Below the pieces are notes generated by a model. That model was not told where the DNA came from and ran no database searches. It saw nothing but the letters and a program-made list of their open reading frames with translations. A stretch of DNA of 64,000 nt from Mycoplasma haemofelis str. Langford 1 (GTDB taxonomy: Bacteria; Bacillota_I; Bacilli_A; Mycoplasmatales; Mycoplasmoidaceae). This document shows positions 41,201 through 50,410 of this stretch, piece after piece; position 1 is the first letter of the stretch; each line of letters opens with the position of its first letter. The position numbers and the translations under genes are program-made. The stretch spans positions 930,001 through 994,000 of the forward strand of contig NC_014970.1 of assembly GCF_000200735.1 (NCBI RefSeq). Reading direction: 5' to 3'.

Positions 41201-42424
41201 ATGAAACCGTCACTTTTAGGAATCGGGGGTATAGCTGCTGTTGGGGCAGGAGCAGCTGCTTCACATCTTTATGCCGCTCCAAGCAGTAAAACTGAAGAAG
41301 TAGTTCAAGAAGAAGGGGAAGTAAAGGGGACAAGTGTTTCCTCTCCTTGAAAGGGTCCCCAATTCCTATCTAAACATTATTTTTCTAAGTTGGAGGTTAC
41401 TCCTAATGATGATTTTGTAACTAACTTTAAAGATAGCGTGCACGGTCTAGATCCTAAAGTTAAGGGTAAGTATTACGTAGAGTGAGTAAGCGAAGATTCT
41501 GAATGAGAGAATCAAGTTAAGAACTTAAATTCAAAACACGATAAGTCTATTACTGAAGCTGCTTTAGGAAAGGATCCTGTTACTGTCGATAAGCTTAAGG
41601 ACTACTGTAATTCTCTTTCAAGCAAGGAGCTTAAGGTTGTTAAATCCAATGATAAGTTTACTTTTGAGTCAGAAGGAAAATCTTATGGAGATCTTAATAG
41701 CCTTACTGAATGGAAGAACGGAGTTTCAATATGTACAAGAACCATTCAACTTGGGGATTACATGAAGAGGGCGTATCTAGATGCTGACTTAATTAAAGGA
41801 AAAGAAATCATTACTAATGCCGATGACATCTCTGATGAGGCTCTTAAACTTAGAGGAATTGATGAGAACACTAACGTTAATACTTCCGTAGGTTATGGTA
41901 AAGAGTATCTTCAAGATAGATTAAGAGGTTTAGATGACGAAGAAGTAAGGGAACAAATATTTGAATGATGTAAGTATCTAGGGGTTAAGGCCGCTCCTAC
42001 TGGTACTTGGAATAATGACAAAGACAACTTTGCAACCTATTGTATGAAGAATAAAGGTTCTTCTATAGTAAGGGTTAAATCTGGAAAGGCCAAAATAGAT
42101 GGAGAAGGTAAAGGAACTGTAGGAGGTCATTTTGCTAAAGAGTATCTTGATTCTGGGGCTATTGCGGGTAAAAGATTGGTTAAATCTGTAAGTGACGTTT
42201 CTGATTCAGTTTGGTCTTTAAGACAAATTGATGAAGAGAATTATGAAAGTTCTATTGCTCTTGGAAAGGAGTTCCTATTTGATCGATTAAAAGAGAAGAG
42301 TTTGGAATTGGTTAAAGAAGAAGTATTTAAGTGATGTGAATTCTTGACAAGTAGATCTTTGTCTGATAATGCCAAAAGTAGAAATAGTTACAATATCCAA
42401 ACTTATTGCTTGACTAACAAATAG
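41201..42424 (+). CDS. Large repeat-unit protein (407 aa)
   Basis: Unknown function. MKPSLLGIGGIAAVGAGAAA head; KGPQFLSKHYFSKL; KGKYYVEWVSEDSEWENQVK; SICTRTIQLGDYMKRAYLDA; LRGIDENTNVNTSVGYGKEY; LQDRLRGLDDEEVREQIFEW-C; WNNDKDNFATYCMKNKG; LRQIDEENYESSIALGKEFL; FDRLKEKSLELVKEEVFKW-C; final QTYCLTNK. The two halves LQDRLRGLDDEE and FDRLKEKSLELV align. A TAGGAG lies about 15 bases upstream of the ATG. Like its relatives it follows the end of an array run. Confidence 0.9.
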
Positions 42425-42505
42425 ATCTTTTTAACCAATTTAGAAGTCCTAATTTTTCGATATTGGTTTCTGATCTATAGTTTTGAAATTAGATTTTTCG
42501 ACGCA

Positions 42506-42538
42506 ATTGAAAAACGATGTACAAATACTTCTAATTAA
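42506..42538 (+). pseudogene. Remnant of a group B C-terminus
   Basis: GAA AAA CGA TGT ACA AAT ACT TCT AAT TAA reads EKRCTNTSN-stop. It matches the ends of group B genes (EKWCTKTS at 4294, EKWCTKTSNQAG at 21581) except that the Trp codon UGA has become CGA. Nothing upstream in 42425-42505 is coding. It sits just before a group E gene, where the run at 4294-4927 has an intact B gene, so a B gene has been deleted here. Confidence 0.72.
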
Positions 42539-42540
42539 CA

Positions 42541-43191
42541 ATGGAAACAACTGCAGCAAAGGGACTTATTGGCTTAGGAGGTCTGGGTTCTATAGCTGGA
42601 GGAGCTTATTCAGCCAAGCCCTATATATTTTCCGAGAAGGATAGTATAGAGACTACTCTTACAAACAATAAATGGGAAGTACTTAAACAGGAAGGGCAGG
42701 ATTCTCTGTGGGAAGAGATATACAACAAATACAAAGAGCAGGAATTAGATAGTCCTTCCCGATTTGACAAAACAATAACTAAAGGAGAGGATAAGTCCAC
42801 TGGGCTTCCGAAATTGAAGGGAAGTTGCCAAAAGGCTTTATCCCAAGAATTCTCTCCTTCTCTATATAGAACAGTAACTAGATGATGTGTAACTCCTATT
42901 AGTGCTGCAAATAGATTGGAGAAGTTAGGAGGTTATCAAAAGATAAATGTGGAAGAGACAAATACCACTGCCGATCAAACTGAATGAACTGCCAAAGAAA
43001 CGGAATTTAAGAAAGCGTTAGACAAGAATAATTCCTATTTGGGAGTTACTCTTCCTTCCTCGGAGAGTAACCAAGTAGAAGCCAATATAAAGCTACTTAA
43101 AGCTGGATGTAAAAATCACATGGATAAAAAGAATTACGATGATGACTTTGAAGGATCCATGGAAAAGGTAAATACGTGGTGTGGTAAGTAA
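42541..43191 (+). CDS. Array protein, group E (216 aa)
   Basis: Unknown function. METTAAKGLIGLGGLGSIAG, GAYSAKPYIFSEKDSIETTL; QELDSPSRFDKTITKGEDKS; KALSQEFSPSLYRTVTRWCV; TPISAANRLEKLGGYQK; KAGCKNHMDKKNYDDDFEGS; NTWCGK. First gene of the 42541-48461 run. Its upstream sequence contains two TTTTTCGA copies in addition to the gene remnant. Confidence 0.9.
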
Positions 43192-43877
43192 TGAACTCTA
43201 TAGCTAAGGGAGCCATAGGGTTAGGGGGAGTTGGAACAGCTACAGGAGAGGGAATTTTAGCTAATCACCTTATTAATTCGAAAGAAGAGAGGAATCTATC
43301 CAGCAAGCTGAAAGAAGACAAATTTATACTGCTGAATTTAGATGTTTCAAAGCAAGAATCTGATGACTCTAAATGACAAACCATCTTTACAAGCTACGAA
43401 GCATTAACGACAGATAAAGCCAATTTAAAAATCGGGAATTTAACTCTTACCTCAGGAGATAAAAATGCAGGGATAAAGCAACTTAAAGAAGCTTGCTCTT
43501 CACTTTTGAATACTCAACCAGAGTCTTCAGACTTCGATAAGAATTACCAATTAGCTTCCCAATGGTGTGTGGAACCAATCTCAGTAGAGAGTATTTTGCA
43601 AAAGAGAGGTATTACTTATTTAGACACTACAGGATCTGAGAATTCAAAGGAATGGGGAGAAATAGCTAAAGAATACGAGAAGATTCAAACAGAGGCGAAG
43701 AAACCTCTGAGTGAAGTGACTTGAACTCAAGTAACTAGCAACAATTATTCTGCCAATATTACAGCTATAAAGGAGGCTTGTAAAAAGAGAAAGGAAAAGA
43801 GTTCACATCAAGAGGGGTTCTCGGACGCTCTTAAAGAAGCACAGTCTTGATGTTCCATCACTTCCAAAAATAGATAA
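43191..43877 (+). CDS. Array protein, group H (228 aa)
   Basis: Unknown function. MNSIAKGAIGLGGVGTATGE, GILANHLINSKEERNLSSKL; EDKFILLNLDVSKQESDDSK; IKQLKEACSSLLNTQ; SQWCVEPISVESILQKRGIT; KEACKKRKEKSSHQEGFSDA; AQSWCSITSKNR. The end reads AAA AAT AGA TAA TG; loss of one A in the matching sequence explains the overrun of 44594. Confidence 0.9.
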
Positions 43878-44542
43878 TGTCTCTTCCATTTAAAGCTGCT
43901 GCTCTTACGACAGGACTTGGAGGCGCTGCTTCAGCTGGATTGGGTGGAGCTTACTTTAACTCTAAAGAGACTATTGGGAGTAAGTTGGGAGATGACGTTT
44001 TAGGGAAGGATAATTCTTTTAATGAGTCTTGAAAGAATCAGAAGAGCAAGTTAGATAAGGAACAGGACGATTTAAAGGGTTTTCCCAAATTATCTCTTAT
44101 TAAGAAAAACAGCAATACCGAACAGGCATGAATTGAACTGAGAGATTGATGTTCTGATTCATATAGCTTCACCTACAAAAGCATCTTTTCTAAAGAGGAC
44201 AATTCCAGACTTAATTTAACCAAGAAGTATTGCATCCAAGCCATAAAAGAAAGACTAGAGGCTTTATATACTGGAGGCAATAAGAAAGTACTAGATGTGA
44301 CTGGAAATACAGATCAGAATGAATTTATTAGTAATTACAAGAAGTTAAAGACCCATAATGAGGATACAGACGGTAAGTTGACGGGTTCTCTTGCCGGCAT
44401 TAACAAAAGTAATGCGGAGAGTGAAGCCAATACCCATTGATCTAAAGTCAAAGAGTGATGCTCCAGTATTCATGGCAAGCCGTTCAAAGGGAGTGATAAT
44501 GTTTTTAAACTAGCAGAGAAGTTGTGCGTTAAGGCGAGTTAA
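43877..44542 (+). CDS. Array protein, group F (221 aa)
   Basis: Unknown function. MSLPFKAAALTTGLGGAASA, GLGGAYFNSKETIGSKLGDD; ESWKNQKSKLDKEQ; DWCSDSYSFTYKSIFSKEDN; LTKKYCIQAIKERLEALYTG; EWCSSIHGKPFKGSDN; KLCVKAS. Third member with 3634 and 6242. The 51-bp gap that follows (44543-44593) may hold a promoter for the G-H pair. Confidence 0.9.
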
Positions 44543-44593
44543 TAATTCTTAGCTCTCCCGCTAGTTAGTGTAAGGGCGTCGACCCTTTTCAAA

Positions 44594-45253
44594 ATGTCAT
44601 CCTCTACTGCAGTTAAATTAGCTTCAGGATTAGGAGCCGCAGGAGCTATTGGTGGAGGAATAGCTCTTCATAAATCGGGAGCATTTGAAACTAAAGTAAC
44701 TCTGAAAGAAGTAGTCGAAAAGGACAAATGAACTCTCTTAACTTCCTCCAATACCGAACAAATAAATAAGATTCTTACAGCCTACAAGAAAAACGCAGAT
44801 CCCAAGCCTTCCCTATTATTCGAAGACTTTTCTGGGAATGAAGAAAACGCTAGTCAGAGATTGCTTGAGGAGTGCCAAAAATCCTCAAGTAAGCCTTTTG
44901 ATGATTCCAACAAAGACACCCTTCTAAAGCAAATTAAGAAATGATGCGTTATTCCAAAGACAGTTGAACAACGACTTAAAGATTCAAATCTTAAAGCTAT
45001 AGATACAACAGCTCCAACCAATCCAACTACAGAAAAGCAAGAGTGAGTTACACAAGGCTCCAAACATAAAGAGGGGGCTTCTAAGATAAGTGGAGTGACA
45101 ACTACTGGCAATGATCAGGAATTGGCCAAAGCTTTAAGAGAGGGATGCAAAGGAAAGAATGCAGTCAATTCATATGATGAAGATTTTGAAACTGCTTTGA
45201 ATCTATCAACCTTGTGATGTTCAACCAAAATAGATAATGTCAACAGCAATTAA
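44594..45253 (+). CDS. Array protein, group G (219 aa), frameshifted tail
   Basis: Unknown function. MSSSTAVKLASGLGAAGAIG, IALHKSGAFETKVTLKEVVE; QECQKSS-type region; KKWCVIPKTVEQRLKDSNLK; REGCKGKNAVNSYDEDFETA; LWCSTKIDNVNSN. The tail reads through TAGATAATG in a shifted frame because the A-run before it has four A rather than five, and so overlaps the next gene by 17 bp. Relatives end a few residues after W-C. Confidence 0.87.
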
Positions 45254-45917
45254 AGGGGCAATTGCTGCTAGCGGAGTGGGAACCGCTGTTGGGGGTGGGT
45301 TTCTAGCCAAGTCCCTTATGTCCGGAGAGAATCCTCGGAAGTCTCTATCTAGCAAACTTAGGGAAGCCAAATTCACTCCCCTGAATACAGATACTTCAAG
45401 AACAGAAGCTGAAGGATCTGGATGGAAGAAAGTATTTGATAGCTACGTAAAAGTCACAAAGACAAAGTCTGAATTAAAAATAGGAGCTCTCTCTTTAGAG
45501 GAAGGGGATGCCGCAGGAATTAACAAGCTTAAAGGTATCTGTTCTTCTGTTCTGAAAATGGGGGAAGGATCTCCGGCCTTTGAAAGTAATTACAAACTAG
45601 CTTCCAAATGATGTGTGGAACCTATTTCAGTGGAAGATCTTTTAAAGGCTAGAAATATTACTTTTCTAGACACAACAGGATCCACCAACGAGACAGAGTG
45701 AACTAATGTAGCCAAAAGATATGAAACTGAACATAAAGCTAACAGCCATGTTGTGATGAGTGGAGTTGAGTGAACAACGGTATCGGATAGTAATTATTCC
45801 AGTAATGCGGGAAAAATAAAGACCGCTTGCGGAACTAAGAAATCCAAAAGCTCTTATGAAGAAGAATTTGAGAAGTCTTTAGAAGAAGCTCAACGTTGAT
45901 GTGTGGCAACTTCCTAA
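45237..45917 (+). CDS. Array protein, group H (226 aa)
   Basis: Unknown function. MSTAIKGAIAASGVGTAVGG, GFLAKSLMSGENPRKSLSSK; EAKFTPLNTDTSRTEAEGSG; INKLKGICSSVLKMGEGSPA; SKWCVEPISVEDLLKARNIT; KTACGTKKSKSSYEEEFEKS; AQRWCVATS. Overlaps its G partner by 17 bp; elsewhere this junction is a one-base TAATG or a short gap. Confidence 0.9.
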
Positions 45918-45920
45918 GTC

Positions 45921-46511
45921 ATGAAATCATTAACCTTAGGATTATCGGGAGCAGCTGCTGCAGGAACTGGAGCAACAGGTTATTACATATATCAACGTTC
46001 TTCATCAGAGACTATTCAAGATAAACTCTCATCTCTTAAATTAATATCCTCCGTATCTACAAATAAAGAGGAGGTAGATAAGCAATGGAAGGAGGAATTT
46101 ACTATTGATAAAGATGCAATAAAGAGAGTCATCACCAACATCAAAGATGACTCTAAAGGTGGGGAAGCACTTTCTAAATGATGTCAAGACAACTTAACTA
46201 AACCAGTGAGTGAGCCATTACTTACCAACGTTAAGAAATGATGTTTTATAGGAACTATTGAATCCAAAATCAAGAGAAATAAGACCTTTATAGAGTTGGG
46301 ATCGACTCAAGAATGAGAAGGCATTTGAAATAAACATACCGAAACCGAAAAGAGAAGCAAGGTTGGATTAACGGAAGCCCAAGGTTCCAATACAAAAGAT
46401 AAGGACTTAAAGGCTATTCAAGATTTCTGTTCTGAAAATCGCAAGAAAGACTTTTTAGCTAAGGAGAAAGTTACTGTCTACGATGAGGTTGTAGATTGAT
46501 GTACAAAGTAG
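45921..46511 (+). CDS. Array protein, group B, GYYLY subtype (196 aa)
   Basis: Unknown function. MKSLTLGLSGAAAAGTGATG, YYIYQRSSSETIQDKL; LKLISSVSTNKEEVDKQWKE; KWCQDNLTKPVSEPLLTNVK; KKWCFIGTIESKIKRNKTFI; DFCSENRKKDFLAKEK; VDWCTK. H-B-C-G order 45237-47806 matches 10208-12784 exactly. Confidence 0.9.
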
Positions 46512-46514
46512 ATC

Positions 46515-47162
46515 GTGGATCCGTTAGCTACTAAAGGGTTAGTTGGACTAGGAGGCTTATCTCTAATTGGTGGGGGAGGAGCGTTAGCTTGAAATCAAGG
46601 ACTTTTCTCCAGAAGTCCAGAAACTATAAAGGATAAATTAGAAAGAAAGGGTTACACAGCACTTGAAGAGGGAAGTAGTCATTGATCCCAAATATTTGAA
46701 ATCTATAAGAAAACAGAGAACACTAAGAGATTCGCAAACGACGGAATAACTTCAGGAGATACTGAACATGACAAGTTGAAGAAGAAGTGCAATGAAGCTC
46801 TAGACTTAGAATCCTCCAAGGAAGATATCTATCAGAGAGTCATCAAGTGATGTGTTGTTCCTAGAAAGGTAGAAGAGGTTATTTCTAGCGTGTCCCTATT
46901 AGGTGTTGATGAAAGTAGTGACTCAGATAATTACCGATGAAAACCAATATTAGAGGAGTACAAGAGAACCAAATCTCAGACCGGCAATACATACGAATTG
47001 ACTGAAGTTACCTTAGTTGAGCCTACAGAAGGAAATACTAAAGAGGCGGAGAATATAAAGGAGCTTAAGAAGGGTTGCAAATCCAGAAGAGAGAAACTAA
47101 CTTACCACCTAGAGTTCGAGAAATCCATGGAGGAAGTTAGAAAGTGATGTTCTGCTAAATAA
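46515..47162 (+). CDS. Array protein, group C (215 aa), GTG start
   Basis: Unknown function. GTG four bases after the upstream stop gives MDPLATKGLVGLGGLSLIGG, GALAWNQGLFSRSPETIKDK; HWSQIFEIYKKTENTKRFAN; KWCVVPRKVEEVISSVSLLG; KKGCKSRREKLTYHLEFEKS; VRKWCSAK. No ATG lies near the start. TAATG overlap with the following G gene. Confidence 0.88.
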
Positions 47163-47806
47163 TGGCCTCCTCAACTACCGTAAAGTTGGCTTCTGGTTTG
47201 GGCGCAGCGGGAGCTGTTGGCGGGGGAGCGGCTCTATCTAAACCCTATTTATTTCCAAATACACCTACCCTCAAAACTGAAATAGAGAAAGATGGATGAA
47301 CTCTCTTAACTTCATCCCATAGTGCTGCTATTTCTGAAGTTTTAGAAGCTTATAAGAAGGAACAACAATCTCCATTTAACTTCAAAGGAGATGATTCTAA
47401 GGCTTCTGATAAGCTGCTTCAAGAATGTAAGAAACTATACGAAAGAACTACAGATCACTCCGATAAAGAGAATTCCCTTAAGAAATTAAAGCGGTGGTGC
47501 GTAGTTCCTAAAACCACCAAAGAAAGACTTGACTACTTGGGAGTTACTCTGTTCTCTATGGATGATCCATCTAATTCGGGGAACGAAAGTCAAGACTGAG
47601 TTAACAAAGCTAAGGGGCATACAAGTAATGCGGCGAATAGATTTACAGATTTAACTACTCTAGAAACTGGAAGCGACAAGGACAATGGAAATGCCAATAA
47701 ATTAAGAAAGCATTGTAGTTCTAAATTGACTGTGAAATCTACTGACGAAGCATTTGATGATACATTAATCAAAATTAAAGATTGGTGTTCAAACCACTCA
47801 TCTTAG
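47162..47806 (+). CDS. Array protein, group G (214 aa)
   Basis: Unknown function. MASSTTVKLASGLGAAGAVG, AALSKPYLFPNTPTLKTEIE; QECKKLYERTTDHSDKENSL; KRWCVVPKTTKERLDYLGVT; RKHCSSKLTVKSTDEAFDDT; KDWCSNHSS. Followed by a group J gene, as 39876 is followed by 40505: G-J is a duplicated pair at the end of both long runs. Confidence 0.9.
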
Positions 47807-47816
47807 TCCCTAGATA

Positions 47817-48461
47817 ATGAATGGATTAGCTACAAAAGCGGCATGCGGAACGGCTGCTTGTGGGGGAGTTGTGGGTGGTAGTTTTTTAATTAAGAATTCC
47901 CTTAACTCTGAAGATAAATCTCTAGCTGCCAAATTAAAGGATCAGAAGTACAAACTCCTAGCCTTTGACAACACTCATAATAATCATTGGACTAGTATAG
48001 CTAGTGCTTACAAAGAACAGACTACTAGTAAAGCTGATTTAAAAATCCAAGGAATTACCATCTCTGGAACCACTGAAAGTGATCTTACAGCTCTTAAAGG
48101 GGCGTGTAAGTCTATTGTGGAAGCCGACTTTTCCAAAGCTAATCATGACTTAGCTATTAAATGATGTGTGATTCCTGAGACAGTTAGTGAAAGGATTTCA
48201 AAGGATGGAAAGAAGGTTCTTAAACTAGATTCCACAGATAGCAACGAGAAGTCCTCTTGAACTTCTTTAGTAACGAAACACAAGGAAGTTCAAGGGACGG
48301 ACAAGAAGTTTTCTGATTTAACTTTAAATACAGCAACAGACGATAACGAAATAAGCAAGCTTCGAGAGAAGTGTAAAGGAATTAAGGATAAGAAGAATTA
48401 CGAAACTGATTATGACTCTTCCTATCAGAAATTTAGTGACTTCTGTTCTGTAACGATATAG
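47817..48461 (+). CDS. Array protein, group J (214 aa)
   Basis: Unknown function. MNGLATKAACGTAACGGVVG with two cysteines in the hydrophobic head, then GSFLIKNSLNSEDKSLAAKL; QKYKLLAFDNTHNNHWTSIA; KGACKSIVEADFSKANHDLA; IKWCVIPETVSERISKDGKK; REKCKGIKDKKNYETDYDSS; SDFCSVTI. Ends the run; the 89-bp gap that follows (48462-48550) is pyrimidine-rich with no ORF. Confidence 0.9.
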
Positions 48462-48550
48462 AATCCAAGAGCTTTCCTTAAACCAAATACTTTATCTTTT
48501 AATCTCTACTTCGAAACTTCACATATAACCTTTAACCTCTTTCTCCATCA

Positions 48551-50410
48551 TTGCCAAGTAAAAAATTATTAGTAGGAACATTAACACCTGTCTGCGCTCT
48601 TCCGGCTTTATCTCCCAAAAAGATCGAGATTAAAGACTATAAGATCATCGTAAACTATAACGGACAAGCCGATCTATTACTGAGTCTACAAATACCTCCC
48701 GACTACTACCCCTATCAATTCAAAAAGACTGCCCTATACGACTATCTAACTGACGTAGATTCCTATGTAATCACAAATGATCGTACCTCTCATAATAAGA
48801 GTCAAATCAAGGTAAGACTACAATCCAGACTTGATGAATTACTAGGGAAAGTTAAGGAATTTGGGCCTTCCCTGTGGAATGAAGATCTTTATGACTCTGG
48901 ACTAGTATTCAGAAATGATCAATTCTGGAATAACAAAAGAGCCTCTGTACTATTCCTAGAGCAATTTGTAGCTGATGACTATGTAAATATAGAAGACTCC
49001 TTTGATTTAATACCAATACATAAAGACTTAATAGTAACTAACTACAGAGCAGCTCGAGATCCATACACCATATTTTCAGAAGAGGTATTTAAATACTTTG
49101 AAAACAGCACTTCCGATAACAAAGATAAAGACCTGGCCTCTAAATTCAAGACATACGTAGATAACTACGACAAAGAGTCCATCAATTCCCTTTACAGATT
49201 TGGGAAGTACATTTATTTCTGAAATGATCTCTTCAAAAGACATGAACAACAATTTAAGGATTTGGGAATGGAAGAGTGGCTTTCGAAAGAGAAAGAGAAA
49301 GAGACAAATGGGAAGAGAACTTTCTCTCTAGATAACGGGAAAGACGGGATCATAGCTAAGAAGTATGCCAGAGTCGTATTTACAGATGAGGAAAGTAAGA
49401 AATTAGAGGAATGAAAATCAGGGTGAAAATCCAATTACGAATCTACTTCTTATAAGCTAACTCACCATCCAGCTCTAGAACAAACAACCATACCTGGGGC
49501 TGCCCCACTTGCAGAAGGATCCCAAAAAGAAGTAGTTGTTTTCCTATTCCAATTCGCAGCACTACTAGACAAGTACAGTAAGAGTGACAACTTTAAAACT
49601 GAATTTAACAATGACTACCGAAAGAGCTTCATGGAAAGTGCTCTTAAGAATGCAAAACAGATGGCTTCCAATTTGAAAACTAGAATCAAGGGTATTAGAG
49701 AGTACCTACAGAAAATACAGGTTGTAGATAGTTCCTTTGATCCGGAGAAGGGTAATAACTCTAACTCTAAATCATTAGCGATAGTAACCTATCCTCCTTC
49801 CTCCTATGGTGCTGGAGAGGCTACTATTCAATCCATGTCTAAATTCCCATTTATCTACAAAGACATAGGCCTAAAGCAAGTCTACCCCCATAACTTGAGC
49901 GATCATTCTCATGATATGGAAAATGATATCTTCTCTGTAGATGATAATGGGTGATGGTGGAAGATTGGTAAATCAGATCTGAACTCCAACAACTTAGTTG
50001 AATTTAAAAATACTGCCGATAGCTTACTAATCCTAGCCAATCCGGAAGACTGGAGCCTCCTTCGCGATAAGAACGCCTCAGCCATAAAGAGCTTGGGGGG
50101 TATTCTTAAAGGGAATGAAGAGATCGATATTAGTAATATCAACCAGAAGGGCTACAAGGTAAGTTACAACAAGTATCACCTATGAAACGAAGGACTTAGA
50201 TCTCCTATAGCTTTGAATTTACTTCTTGATAGCCTAGTTGACATTCTTCAGAAACAATACGACCCAGAGTTCACTGTATGCGGACAGGATTGCCAAGGAA
50301 GTAATGGAAGTAATGGAAGTAATGGAAGTAACAACAAATACACAAAGGCTATGGATTGAGGGGACTACTGGAGCACCCACTTCATAAACGGTACAAGTGT
50401 TACAAGTTAA
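48551..50410 (+). CDS. Large secreted or surface protein, 620-aa family (619 aa)
   Basis: Unknown function; no domain recognised. TTG start inferred (no ATG or GTG nearby) giving MPSKKLLVGTLTPVCALPAL, signal-peptide-like, with Cys 15. Body rich in Tyr, Phe and Asp: DYYPYQFKKTALYDYLTDVD, FGPSLWNEDLYDSGLVFRND, THHPALEQTTIP, VVVFLFQFAALLDKYSK, YPPSSYGAGEATIQSMSKFP, YHLWNEGLRSPIALNLLLDS. Near the end a 9-bp repeat encodes Gly-Ser-Asn four times. Lacks the W-C array plan. Followed by a tandem paralogue that overlaps it by 14 bp. Confidence 0.85.
50297..50332 (+). repeat. In-frame 9-bp tandem repeat (GGAAGTAAT x4, last variant)
   Basis: Four units encode Gly-Ser-Asn in the C-terminal part of the 619-residue protein. 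Copy-number change would alter length without shifting the frame. The tandem paralogue has no matching repeat at this site. Confidence 0.9.

Noticed and set aside
44570..44590. AAGGGCGTCGACCCTT as a hairpin terminator
   Set aside because: The arms pair for only about five bases with mismatches, and the T-run is short; it precedes a gene start, so I leave it unassigned.
48551..48600. Classic lipobox in the 619-residue protein (TPVC)
   Set aside because: Residues before Cys 15 do not fit the usual L/V-A/S-G/A pattern; a plain signal peptide is as likely.
50297..50332. CRISPR-like or direct-repeat array
   Set aside because: Units of 6-9 bp with no spacers, in frame within a coding sequence; these are protein-coding microsatellites.
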